From contig DATAZL010000133.1 of assembly GCA_036272055.1 (NCBI GenBank), positions 310,001-374,000 on the forward strand: 64,000 nucleotides of DNA, in the 5' to 3' direction. Positions 49,390 to 57,837 of the stretch are shown here, in pieces. The notes beneath the pieces are model-generated. The model made no database searches, had not been told where the DNA came from, and saw only the letters and a list, made by a program, of their open reading frames with translations. This stretch comes from DASZVB01 sp036272055. GTDB taxonomy: Bacteria; Myxococcota_A; Polyangia; Polyangiales; Polyangiaceae. The position numbers were made by a program, and so were the translations under genes. The first letter of the stretch is position 1. Every line of letters starts with the position of its first letter.

Positions 49390-49730
49390 GGCGTTGAGCG
49401 ACGGGAAGTCGGTTTCGCTGAGCGACTGCTTGGAGAGTATGCCGAAGAAGCCCTCGACCTGATTGAGCCACGAAGCGCTGGTGGGCGTGTAATGGAAGTA
49501 GACGCTCGGATGTTCGAGCAGCCAGGTCATACGGGGACCGCGTGGTCCTTCCGCCCTGCGCGGGGACGCTCTTGAAGTCCTGCGACGCCTCCGTTTCGGA
49601 AGCGCGCTCGGATTCGCGATACCGCCTCAGGCGTCAGATCGAGCCCCCTCGCGATCTCGAGCCCCGGTACGTCGTCAGCGCTCAGTAACACCACCCTCGC
49701 GCGCCGGACTAAACTCAGCCGGCGGCGAAA
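49390..49730 (-). mobile_element. IS630-family transposase remnant
   Basis: Two parts of an IS630 transposase are joined with the middle missing. The helix-turn-helix part (RARVVLLSADDVPGLEIARG, LTPEAVSRIRARF, near 49610-49730) and the end part with the third catalytic acid region (VYFHYTPTSASWLNQVEGFF, near 49440-49510) are in different frames. A TPTSASWLN tail is diagnostic of IS630. It lacks most of the DDE domain and cannot act. No terminal inverted repeats or TA target duplication were resolved. Confidence 0.8.
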
Positions 49731-49770
49731 CGGCGAGCGAGCGAGACCCGCGAAGGAGTCGCGTGACGTG

Positions 49771-50154
49771 TCACGTTGCGAGCAACAAGCCGACGCCGGC
49801 TCGTGCGATCACCTGGAAGTCCGAGTCGACAGTGAGGAGGAGCGTCGAATGGGCGATCGCGTATGTCGCGATGAGCAAGTCGAGCGTCTTCACGGTCGCG
49901 CCTTTCCGGGAGAGGTGCATACCGAGATCTCCCGCCGCGACCCAGAGATCATCCGGTTGCTCGAGCAGAGCACACCCTTCGAGCAGCGGAAGCACTCGCC
50001 GGCGCTCCGATGCTCGAAGGCCGCGACGAATCTCGGTGACGACGGGGCCGCAGAGCGCCGCTTCGGCGGACGCGATGGCGACGTCCACCGCGTGTGCTAC
50101 CGGGTCCCTCCCTCGGAAAAATTCAACCCACGCCGAGGTGTCGACGAGGATCAT
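49771..50154 (-). CDS. vapC: VapC-type PIN-domain ribonuclease toxin (second module)
   Basis: 127 residues from ATG 50154; an upstream in-frame region to 50364 belongs to the antitoxin in another frame. The four acidic PIN residues are present: MILVDTSAWVEFF, GPVVTEIRRGLRA, KTLDLLIATYA and LTVDSDFQ. The ATG overlaps the antitoxin stop as ATGA, the normal order antitoxin-then-toxin. It is full length and probably active against tRNA or rRNA; the target is unknown. Both vapC genes in this window are intact, while most neighbouring genes are broken, which fits retention by addiction (inference). Confidence 0.92.
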   Translation of the reverse strand: MILVDTSAWVEFFRGRDPVAHAVDVAIASAEAALCGPVVTEIRRGLRASERRRVLPLLEGCALLEQPDDLWVAAGDLGMHLSRKGATVKTLDLLIATYAIAHSTLLLTVDSDFQVIARAGVGLLLAT

Positions 50155-50348
50155 CGTCGGGTCTTCTCGAGATCGAGGTCGAAGGACACGCGGCCGCGAA
50201 GACGCCGCAAGGCGGTGCGCTTCGACTCTCGTTCCAGAGCGGCGAGGGCTTCGATCAGTGTTGCCGTGAGCCCTTTCCCGGTCAGGCGTTGCGCGCGCGA
50301 GAGAGCGTCTGCAGGTATGTTCGCCGTGATCTTTCGCACCGCGGCCAT
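50151..50348 (-). CDS. vapB: VapB-type antitoxin
   Basis: 65 residues from ATG 50348. The N-terminus MAAVRKITANIPADALSRAQRL resembles a ribbon-helix-helix strand and first helix (arm 'ITANIP', then a helix ending LTGKGLTATLIEALAAL). The C-terminus (VSFDLDLEKTRR) is the acidic/basic tail that wraps the toxin in VapBC pairs. It overlaps the toxin by ATGA. The open frame continues upstream as unrelated sequence and is not used. Confidence 0.88.
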   Translation of the reverse strand: MAAVRKITANIPADALSRAQRLTGKGLTATLIEALAALERESKRTALRRLRGRVSFDLDLEKTRR

Positions 50349-50494
50349 GGATACATACTGCCATACGGCATGATACGGTTCAATATATGGTCGCTCTCGG
50401 CATCGCGCAGCCGCTCCTTGGTCACGCGGTCGCCCGAGCGCAGCGGGGTTTCGGTCGGCAGAATCGGGGCTCGCGCGGTCGAGGTAGTCCACTC

Positions 50495-50960
50495 CCGTGA
50501 TCAACAGGCTCGTTACCTCGGGCTCGGTCACGACGAAACAACCGGACTTACTCACGTTCCCCAGGGTCGCGGTGATGGTCACCGTACCGGGTCGAAATCC
50601 TTGGATACCCCCGGCCGTGCGCGGGTCGCCGCTCGCCACGGCAGCGATCGACGGATCGCTGGACGTCCAGGTGACGTTGGAGCGGTAGACCAGGTCGGGA
50701 CCAACGTTCTCGAGGCGGTGAACGCTTCCATCTTCATAAATTCCCTCGGCGACGAGAGTGGTGCCGGCGGCTCCCACATCGCCACTCGCCCCGCCCAGCG
50801 TGAAGGTCGATGGATCGCCCGTTGCCGGCATCGAGGCTGGGCCGCTGATCGCGATCTCCTTCAAAGGCGTGTTCGGGTCGAAGGCCCCCGTGGACTCCGC
50901 AAGTGCTGCGGGCAACGGCGGGGGAATGGTTTCGCAATGTGCGGGAGCACGAGCGTCTCC
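50495..50960 (-). pseudogene. Bacterial Ig-like (BIG2) domain fragment
   Basis: The minus-strand frame has a group 2 Ig-like pattern: LKEIAISGPASMPATGDPSTF, YRSNVTWTSSDPSIAAVASGD and GFRPGTVTITATLGNVS. There is no signal peptide or start, and the frame runs into unrelated sequence at both ends (LDRASPDSADRN and beyond, then the vapB gene). It is a remnant of a surface Ig-repeat protein. Confidence 0.65.
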
Positions 50961-51189
50961 GGGCAGACCTGCGTCCCTCTGCAAGGCGGATGCCTTGCGA
51001 ACTGACACAGAATGGCACACGCCGCCTCCGCGGAGACGGACGCCCACACGAGGCCCACACGGGCGTCGTCGCGGCGGTACAGAGGACGGCTGGTGCGCTG
51101 CGATTAACTTTCATGTGCTCGCCCTGGATGGCGTTTGCGTCCGTGACAATCCGAGTGGCCAGGAGCTCCAAAGGCCCGGGCGAAAGTTT

Positions 51190-51640
51190 ACGTAGTCCCC
51201 GCGACCCGTGGCGATGACAAGAAGATCCGGAACGTCAGCTTCGGAAAGCCATCGACAGTCTACGAGTACGTCCCCGGCTACTTTCGGCGGCGCATCGTTC
51301 AGCGGCAGACGCTCGCATGTCGATGCGGATACATCGTGACGGCTCCTGCGCCGGACCGGGTTGTGGAGAAGACACGCTATGCACCGAGCTTCATCGCGCA
51401 GCTCGCGTACGCGAAAGTGCTCGAGCTCGATGCCGCTGTACCGGCTCGAGAAGGAGTACCGAAACATCGGCATCCCGATGTCGCAGAGCACGATGTGTAG
51501 CCTCTTCCATCGTGGGGCTCGCGAACTGAAGCCTCTACGACGCAGCATTTGCGCTCGTGCCCACTGCACCCGACGTGCATGCAGATGAGACCAGCATCCG
51601 GCAGATCGACCTCGGCAAGGCGCATAGGTCGAACAAGCGG
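51190..51640 (+). mobile_element. IS66-family transposase remnant
   Basis: The plus strand carries IS66 transposase pieces: YEYVPGYFRRRIVQRQTLAC, then CGYIVTAPAPDRVVEKTRYA (zinc-finger region), then, after a frame change near 51420, PLYRLEKEYRNIGIPMSQST and finally HADETSIRQ (the DDE domain start). N- and C-terminal parts are missing and at least two frameshifts occur. No inverted repeats or orfA/orfB-type genes were found. Confidence 0.75.
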
Positions 51641-51826
51641 GGTGCCCGGGCACGGCGTAGGCAGTCTTCGGGGGCTTCTGGCCTGGTCGACGGGCAAGCC
51701 GTCGTCGTGGAACGGCAGGCCGGCTGTCCGCGGACGGGCCTCAGACGGAGCGCCGCCCCGCCGGTCGTGGCGCATCGCACGATCGGCACGAACCCTCCCC
51801 TCGTCGTCCCCTTGCCTCTTCGCTCG

Positions 51827-52730
51827 TCAGTGTTCCTCGAACAGCCCGCGCTGGGCGGACTGCTCGTCGTGTCGTCGGCGGAAGACTCGGCTCTGCCAGT
51901 ACGGCGGGGCGCGTGCCGTTGCACGTGCGGGAGGTTCCGTGGCCTCACCGACGTGGCGGAGGAACCGACCGACCTCCGGAGGCTCCGTGATGAGGGCGAG
52001 CAGGCGCATGCGACCGCCGCAGCGGGCGCATGTTTCCACGTCGATCCCGAACGTCCTCTTGAGCAGCTCGGCCCAGGGGCGATAGCGCGAACCGGTGGTG
52101 TCGCAGGGGGGCGGCGGACCGCACGAGTCGGGCGCCCCCGGCGAGGCGGCCTCGCCGCGCGGCTCCGGCAGCGACTTCGGAATGATGAGCCGCCTCCACT
52201 TGGCGGCTGGGGCCAGCACCCCCGAGTAGCGAATCGTATGGAACCGCGGCGCCGGGACGAGCGCGGACAGCCGGCAGAGCAGCGACAGCGGGTCCATGTC
52301 GACGGCGACGGTGCCGTCACTGAATGGCCGCTTGAGAGCGATGCGCACGAGGCCGTCGGGGCCGGGCACGAGCCGCTCGGTCGCAAGCGGCGGGCGCAGG
52401 ATGTCCCCTGCGGGGACTTCCCAGGGTCGTACTTCAGCAGCGCTTCCCGCCCCTTCTCATCCTCAGCGCCCGCGTGGGTTGCGGCGTGGAGGCTGAAGCC
52501 CGCCTCGCGCACGGAAAGCGATGCGGTGATGACCACACCGGGTCGACCGTCGAAAGCGAGCTCGACGGGCCGGCGGCGAAGGTCGGGGCCAGCTGGAGCG
52601 AGCCCGGAGACCGCGGCGGCCGCGAGCTGCGCCAGCGCCGGATCGCGCTCGGCGAGGTCGTCATCGACCTGGAGGACCTCGGCGTCTAGCTCTGCCGCCC
52701 GCGGTGCCTTGCACCGCTGCGTTCTTCGTG
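51827..52730 (-). mobile_element. IS91-family transposase remnant
   Basis: The minus strand has typical IS91 (ISCR-like) transposase pieces: PVELAFDGRPGVVITASLSV, then, in a second frame, RIALKRPFSDGTVAVDMDPL, APRFHTIRYSGVLAPAAKWR and RPWAELLKRTFGIDVETCARCGG. The first frame breaks near 52400, and the N-terminal zinc-binding part and Tyr motif are absent. Non-functional; no oriIS or terIS sequence was recognised. Confidence 0.8.
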
Positions 52731-52880
52731 ACGGCGGGCGGCGTCGAGTCAACTGGTTCACCGCTCGGCTGCGGTGGCTTACCGAGCGCGACGTACTGAC
52801 CTGTCCTGTGGTCGAGTACACCGAGCAACTCCCCGTCACGCGGACTGATGACGCCATGTTTCCACCAATGGCGAAAGAGC

Positions 52881-52933
52881 AGAGTTCGCCGAAGGCGAAG
52901 CGGCGGGGGGCCAAGGCCTGGCCAAGGCCCCCC
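52881..52933. repeat. Dispersed hairpin repeat, copy 4 (variant with inner duplication)
   Basis: TTCGCCGAAGGCGAA is followed by GGGGGGCCAAGGCC-TGGCCAA-GGCCCCCC (52905-52933), in which the inner CCAAGG unit is duplicated. It ends on the base before the stop codon (TGA, minus strand) of the diheme cytochrome gene, like copy 1. It is oriented opposite to copies 1 and 3. Confidence 0.8.
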
Positions 52934-54217
52934 TCACAAGTGATCCACTGCTGCGTCGTGGCTCGGACCTGCGTCGCCTGAGCCCGCATCCGCGGGCGGC
53001 ACCGTCGGGCGCCCGCATGCGCCGTCGACGCCGGTGATCCAGTCATGCATCAGCGAGACGGCCTCGGCGTGCACCAGGTTACGGCCGACGGGCGGCATCT
53101 TCACCTTGGCGAGCTGGGACTCGAGCCGGCAGGTCATGATCGAGTCGTCGGGGTTGCCGGGAACGACGTCGAACTGGCGCCCGCAGGTCGCGCCACCGGC
53201 GGAGGCAGGCTGCTTGCAGAAGCCCCAGTTGACGCGCGGCTGGTCGCTCGCGGTCGAGGCGTAGTCGAGCCAGAGCCCGCTGAGTGAGCCCGGCGAATTG
53301 CCGGGCTGGTGACACTGCGAGCAGTTTCCGTCGAAGTACGAGCGCACGCGCTCGAAGATCGGCGCCGTGCCGAACGGATCGACGAGCTTCTGTCGCTCGG
53401 CCTCCGGCTCTGGCGTCTTGTCGAACAGGCCGAGCTTCGCCAGATGATCGACCTGGTTCTCCGCGCCGTTGCCGTAGTCGTTGTCGCGGTCGAGCTGGCG
53501 CGTCCGACCACCCAGAGTGTCGGTTTCACCGAGCTTGCCGTGGCAGGTGCGGCAGTCGTTCCCGCTCGGCACGGTGTAGCCGTTCTTCACCGTCTTGCCG
53601 GTCGCGTCGATGAACTGGCTGTCGATGACCTGACCGGCCACGTCGAGGGTCGCCGTGGTCTGAGCGTCGTTCCACACGTAGGTGTGCGGCACCCAGCCGT
53701 CGGCCTCGTGGATCAGGAGCCGCGTCTCGAGGAGCCGCTCGCCCTTCGTCGCGTCACGGAGATCGGCGAGATACGAGAACGTCTTGACGAGGATCGTGCC
53801 GACGGGGAACGCCCATTTGTCGGTTGCGGAGTATCCGATCTTCTCACCCGCCGGCACGTAGATGAACCGGCGCTTCGAGGCGTAGTCGGCGAAGAGCTGC
53901 GAGTTGACGTCGTACGGCACGACGCCGTCCGCGGGCGTCTGCTTCACGGGGTCGGTGAAGAGGTGCCACTCGGCGAGCGTCGAGAACGGCGCGTCCTCCG
54001 GCGCCTTGGTGACGCCGGAGCCGGCCTCGTGCGAGGGCGGCGGCGCCGCGTCGGGTCGAGCGGACGGAGCAGCGTCCGGCGCGCCGGCCTCGACGTGGGG
54101 CGCCGAAGCGTCCTTCTGTGCGGACGGAGTGGAATCGGTCGAGCACGCTGCGGCGAGGAGAACGCCGGAGACTGCCGCCGCGACGCGACGCTTGTCACCT
54201 GCGAATACTGAAGCCAT
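52934..54217 (-). CDS. SO2930-like diheme c-type cytochrome lipoprotein
   Basis: 427 residues from ATG 54217, which gives a lipoprotein signal (RRVAAAVSGVLLAAAC, Cys25); a GTG at 54238 is the alternative. A Pro/Ala/Asp linker follows. Two c-type heme motifs are seen: CRTCHG near residue 217 and CSQCHQ near 304. Conserved-looking segments between them are LLETRLLIHEADGW and TYVWNDAQTTATLDVAGQ. It resembles the family named after Shewanella SO_2930, which I recall as always encoded next to a parallel beta-helix protein; that partner is two genes upstream here. It is probably a periplasmic or outer-membrane electron carrier. The start overlaps the peroxidase-like gene. Confidence 0.85.
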   Translation of the reverse strand: MASVFAGDKRRVAAAVSGVLLAAACSTDSTPSAQKDASAPHVEAGAPDAAPSARPDAAPPPSHEAGSGVTKAPEDAPFSTLAEWHLFTDPVKQTPADGVVPYDVNSQLFADYASKRRFIYVPAGEKIGYSATDKWAFPVGTILVKTFSYLADLRDATKGERLLETRLLIHEADGWVPHTYVWNDAQTTATLDVAGQVIDSQFIDATGKTVKNGYTVPSGNDCRTCHGKLGETDTLGGRTRQLDRDNDYGNGAENQVDHLAKLGLFDKTPEPEAERQKLVDPFGTAPIFERVRSYFDGNCSQCHQPGNSPGSLSGLWLDYASTASDQPRVNWGFCKQPASAGGATCGRQFDVVPGNPDDSIMTCRLESQLAKVKMPPVGRNLVHAEAVSLMHDWITGVDGACGRPTVPPADAGSGDAGPSHDAAVDHL

Positions 54218-55394
54218 CGACGGGAACGGGGAGGCCACTCGGCACCTCTTTCGGGCGTGTTGGAGAGTCCTGAGAGTCGAACAGGCCCTTCATGATGAAG
54301 GCGGAAAGATCACTCGTATCGGAGTCGGACAGCGCGGGCGCGCCGTCGTGGGCGACGCTGAACGCCACTTCCTCGCGAACGGCCTGGTCGAAGTCGCTCA
54401 CGCCGCCGGTGTGGAAATACGGACCGGTGTCGTGCGCGTTGCGGAGCGTCGGCACCTTGAAGGCGTTGCGATCCGCCTCGTCTTTCGTCACCTCGAAGCG
54501 GCCCGCGTCGTCGACGCCGGGGACGGGCGCGACGCCGCGATCGACGAAGCGCTCGCTCGAGAAGAGCGGCGGCACATGGCAGTTCGTGCAGCCCTCGGTC
54601 GCGAGGAGAGACATGCCGTGGAGCATGTCGTCGGTGAGCGCGGCGCGGTCGCCGGCCACGTAGGCGTCGTAGAGGCCACGGTGCGACAGGAGCGAGCGCT
54701 CGAACGCCGCGACGGCGCGCGCGAACGTCACTGGCATCACCGGGTTCGCCTCGTCGGGGAACGCTTCTGCGAAGAGCGTCGCGTACGCCGGGATCGCGGC
54801 GACGGCGGCCGTCACGTCGTCGAGCGTCGTATCGAGCTCCTCCGCGGTATCGAACGGAAAATGGACCTGATCTTCGAGCGACGCGGCGCGGCCGTCCCAG
54901 AACTCGTTCGCGCGGAAGCCGACGTTCCAGAGGGTCGGCGCGTTTCGACGAGTGACGTTCGGGCCGTTCCGTCCGGGCCCGGCGAGGAGCCCCGCGCCGT
55001 GGCCGACGGAGCGAGCGAGCCCGTCGCTCATGCCCCAGATCTCGCTGTGGCACGTGGCGCACGCCACCTGATGATCGACCGACGTCATGGGGTCGTAGAA
55101 GAGCAGCCGCCCGAGGGCGATCTTCTCCGGCGTGCTCGGGTTGTCGTCGGGGTCCACGACGGACGGAAATGCGACGTTGTCCCAGGGCAAATCAGGGAGT
55201 GTTCCGCCGTCGGTCGCCACGATGCCGCCGTCCGTCGCGTGTGCTCCGCCGTCCGTCGCGGCGCCGGAACTGCCGCCGGCGCCGGTCTCTGCCGGCTCGC
55301 GCGGCCCGCGCCCTTCGTCGTGAGACGAAGGGCCGCAGGCCACCGCGACCGCGAGCGTCACGGCGTGAGCGAGGGAAGCGCGGGCAGCGTGCAC
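54195..55394 (-). CDS. MauG/cytochrome-c-peroxidase-family lipoprotein
   Basis: About 399 residues from GTG 55394, which gives a lipoprotein-like signal (HAVTLAVAVACG); a GTG at 55361 overlapping the upstream stop is possible. Two heme motifs are seen: ACATCHSEIWG in the N-terminal half and GCTNCHVPPLF in the C-terminal half. The peroxidase family layout is visible: IALGRLLFYDPMTSVD, RRNAPTLWNVGFRANEFWDGRA, NPVMPVTFARAVAAFERSLLS and FKVPTLRNAHDTGPYFHTGGV. Members reduce H2O2 or, like MauG, oxidise protein residues using a diheme centre. Its place inside the beta-helix/SO2930 cassette suggests action on one of those partners (inference). It overlaps the downstream cytochrome gene by 23 bases. 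Confidence 0.9.
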   Translation of the reverse strand: MHAARASLAHAVTLAVAVACGPSSHDEGRGPREPAETGAGGSSGAATDGGAHATDGGIVATDGGTLPDLPWDNVAFPSVVDPDDNPSTPEKIALGRLLFYDPMTSVDHQVACATCHSEIWGMSDGLARSVGHGAGLLAGPGRNGPNVTRRNAPTLWNVGFRANEFWDGRAASLEDQVHFPFDTAEELDTTLDDVTAAVAAIPAYATLFAEAFPDEANPVMPVTFARAVAAFERSLLSHRGLYDAYVAGDRAALTDDMLHGMSLLATEGCTNCHVPPLFSSERFVDRGVAPVPGVDDAGRFEVTKDEADRNAFKVPTLRNAHDTGPYFHTGGVSDFDQAVREEVAFSVAHDGAPALSDSDTSDLSAFIMKGLFDSQDSPTRPKEVPSGLPVPVDGFSIRR

Positions 55395-56827
55395 TTGTGT
55401 GGCGTCGGATCGGTGGACCACCCCGCTGGATCGGTCAGCGAGGTGTCGCCGTGGAAATCGACGAAGCTCTTCTGCTCGGTCTCGCCGAGGCAGATCTGCG
55501 CGTCGGCGGCGGTCGCCTTGCCGGCGTCGCCCACGGGCAGGCCGCCGTCATTGCCGCCGTAGCCGCTCGGGTCGAGAATGCCATCCCAGAGCACGTTGTA
55601 CGGAACCGTCTTCTTGCCGCCGTCGGTGGCGACGGCGAACACGGCGTAGCTACCCTGGGGGTCGTTTCCGTTGTCCGAGAACGTGTTGTCGTGGACGTAG
55701 ACGCGACGCGGCCAGCGGCTCGTCGTCGGGTCGGGCGTCGAGGCCGTGCCGCCGTTCAGCACCGCGAGCACGTCGATGATGTCGTAGCTCACGATGATGA
55801 TGCCGACTCCGCCGTTGCCCTCGATCTTGTTCTTCGTGAGCTCGATGTCGCGCGACGCGAGCACGAGCACGCCGGTGCCCTGCGGCGCGGTCGCGGCGAG
55901 GGTGTTCGCCTGGGCGAAGTTCACCCGGTTGTTGTCGTACACGTGGTTGTCGTGGACGTAGTAGTTCTGCGTCGTCTTCTGCTGGAGGTCCGGGAGCAGA
56001 TCGAGCAGGAAGCCCGTGGTGTTGCCGTGCACCTCGTTGGCGTACACCTCGGCGTCGAGGGTGTTCTCTATCTCGATGCCGAGCACGTTGTCGTGCGAGT
56101 CGTTATCGTGCGCGATGACGTGCTTGCACTGGCCGGCGTAGATGCCGGCGTCGGCTGCACCGTACACCTCGTTGTTCTGCATCACGGTGTTCTCGCAACC
56201 GGTCGGATAGATCGCGTAACCGCCACTGGTCGGGCCGCCGTCCGCCGTGCCGGAGTTGTCCCAGCCGACCTTGATGTTGTCGAAGAGCGAGTCGTTCGCC
56301 TGGACCTTGATGCCGTTGCCCTGGGTGTTCTTGATCGACAGATTCCGGATCGTGAACCCGTCGGTCGTGACGAGGACGCCCTCGTCGCCGTTCGTCTGCC
56401 CGGTGAAATCGAGCACGACGTCGTCCCGCTTGGCGCCCGTTCCCTGGAACGTCACCGACTTCGCCGCGGCGAGGGTGATGTGGTTCTTCAGCTTGTACGT
56501 ACCGGGGGAGAAGCAGACCGTGTTCCCCGACTTGACCTTGCTGTCGAGCGCGCCCTGGATCGTCGTGAGGTCGTCGTCGCTCGGGGCGAGCGTGACGTCG
56601 CAGCTCCCGCCGTCGGTCGTCGCGGTCCCGGCCGTGCCGCCCGTGCCCTTGCCTGCAGCGCCGCCAGCGCCCTTGCCGCCCGCGCCGCCGGTGCTCCCGT
56701 CGGTGTCCGGCGCGACGCCCCCTTCGGGGCTCCCGGTCGACGAGCTGTCGCTGCTGCAAGCCGGTGAATAAATGACTCCCAGCGCGATCGCGCAGAAGCC
56801 GACCTTCATACCGAGTCGTGAATGCAT
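55358..56827 (-). CDS. Parallel beta-helix repeat lipoprotein
   Basis: 489 residues from ATG 56827, with GGAG upstream, giving a lipoprotein signal (FCAIALGVIYSPAC, Cys24). A Gly/Thr 'GGAGGKGAGG' linker (~40-75) is followed by about 12 right-handed beta-helix coils with NosD/CASH-type repeats. Examples are DGFTIRNLSIKNTQGNGIKV, CENTVMQNNEVYGAADAGIY, KHVIAHDNDSHDNVLGIEIE and DIELTKNKIEGNGGVGIIIV. The C-terminus carries CLGETEQKSFVDFHGD. Such proteins can bind or cut polysaccharides, but here no catalytic acids are certain. The close genes for SO2930-like and MauG-like cytochromes suggest a shared surface redox or copper-related task, recalled for this pairing but unproven. It is divergent from a TetR gene. 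Confidence 0.85.
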   Translation of the reverse strand: MHSRLGMKVGFCAIALGVIYSPACSSDSSSTGSPEGGVAPDTDGSTGGAGGKGAGGAAGKGTGGTAGTATTDGGSCDVTLAPSDDDLTTIQGALDSKVKSGNTVCFSPGTYKLKNHITLAAAKSVTFQGTGAKRDDVVLDFTGQTNGDEGVLVTTDGFTIRNLSIKNTQGNGIKVQANDSLFDNIKVGWDNSGTADGGPTSGGYAIYPTGCENTVMQNNEVYGAADAGIYAGQCKHVIAHDNDSHDNVLGIEIENTLDAEVYANEVHGNTTGFLLDLLPDLQQKTTQNYYVHDNHVYDNNRVNFAQANTLAATAPQGTGVLVLASRDIELTKNKIEGNGGVGIIIVSYDIIDVLAVLNGGTASTPDPTTSRWPRRVYVHDNTFSDNGNDPQGSYAVFAVATDGGKKTVPYNVLWDGILDPSGYGGNDGGLPVGDAGKATAADAQICLGETEQKSFVDFHGDTSLTDPAGWSTDPTPHKCTLPALPSLTP

Positions 56828-57033
56828 ACTGGCGCTCCGATCCAAAGAAAGACGAGCGGACCTCCGGTGAAGGTGAAGGCGCTCGAACTACCGTCGAATC
56901 GCATATACGAGCGCCAGGGCGTCTTGGCGAGCCCGGCGTGGACGATAGGGCACACGGCCGGGCGGTGCGCGGATCTCCGTCGATGTAGGCAAAATCCGCC
57001 CGAACCGGCCCTCCGCATCAGACGTCGCATAGA

Positions 57034-57714
57034 ATGCCGGCTCGACGCATGCCACCCAGTCGTCCGTCGAGGAAGCCCGCGAAGAAGCCGCGCCAGGTGC
57101 GCTCGCGGGAGACGTACGAGACGATCCTCGAAGGCGCGACGCGAGTCTTTGCGAAGCACGGCTACGCCCGCTCGACGACGAACCGCATCGCAGAGGCCGC
57201 CGGGGTGAGTGTCGGCTCAGTCTACCAGTACTTCCCCGACAAGGACGCGATGCTGACCGAGCTCATGCGGCGCTACCGCGAGAACCTCGTCGAGCGAATC
57301 GGCGAACGTCTCACCGTCATGGATCACGTGAGCTTCGAGACCGTCGTCCATACGCTGCTCACCGCCCTCCTTAACGACGACGAGATCAACCCTGCCCTCC
57401 GGCGCGTGCTCATCGAGAGGGTGCTACGCACCGACGCGCGACGGGAGGTGGGCGGCTTCGAGGAACGCGTCGAAGGGCTCGTCGCCGACGCGCTCCGCGC
57501 AGCGAAGGACTACGTCGCGATCGAGCAATTCGAGCTCTCGGCGTTCATCCTGGTGCGTGTCGTCCTCGCGATTTCGCACGCCGCGGTCGTCGATCGGCCC
57601 GTTTTCAACACGCCCGCGCTCGCGAGCGAGCTGACTCGCCTCGTCGTCGGTTACGTAGGGCGACGCCCGCTGGAGGACGACGCGCCGCGGCGTGCTCGGC
57701 CTCGAACCCGCTGA
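57034..57714 (+). CDS. TetR-family regulator
   Basis: 226 residues from ATG 57034 (57049 is an alternative). A Lys/Arg/Pro-rich tail is followed by the TetR helix-turn-helix (ETYETILEGATRVFAKHGYA and TTNRIAEAAGVSVGSVYQYFPDKDAML). The effector domain (~80-205) holds hydrophobic helices such as VVHTLLTALLNDDEINPALRR and FILVRVVLAISHAAVVDR, a typical ligand pocket. It is divergent from the beta-helix/peroxidase/cytochrome operon with 206 bases between starts and is a likely repressor of that cassette. No clear palindromic operator was found in the gap. Confidence 0.92.
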   Translation: MPARRMPPSRPSRKPAKKPRQVRSRETYETILEGATRVFAKHGYARSTTNRIAEAAGVSVGSVYQYFPDKDAMLTELMRRYRENLVERIGERLTVMDHVSFETVVHTLLTALLNDDEINPALRRVLIERVLRTDARREVGGFEERVEGLVADALRAAKDYVAIEQFELSAFILVRVVLAISHAAVVDRPVFNTPALASELTRLVVGYVGRRPLEDDAPRRARPRTR

Positions 57715-57837
57715 CGAGAGACGACGCCCGAAAAAAGGTCCGACCGGGAACCTGTTTCGAGCGACACTCCGCGCGCAAGTGATCCAACGGACGGGGCACG
57801 CTCGAGCGGCGCCGCGGCCAGAACGGCAGAAACCAAC

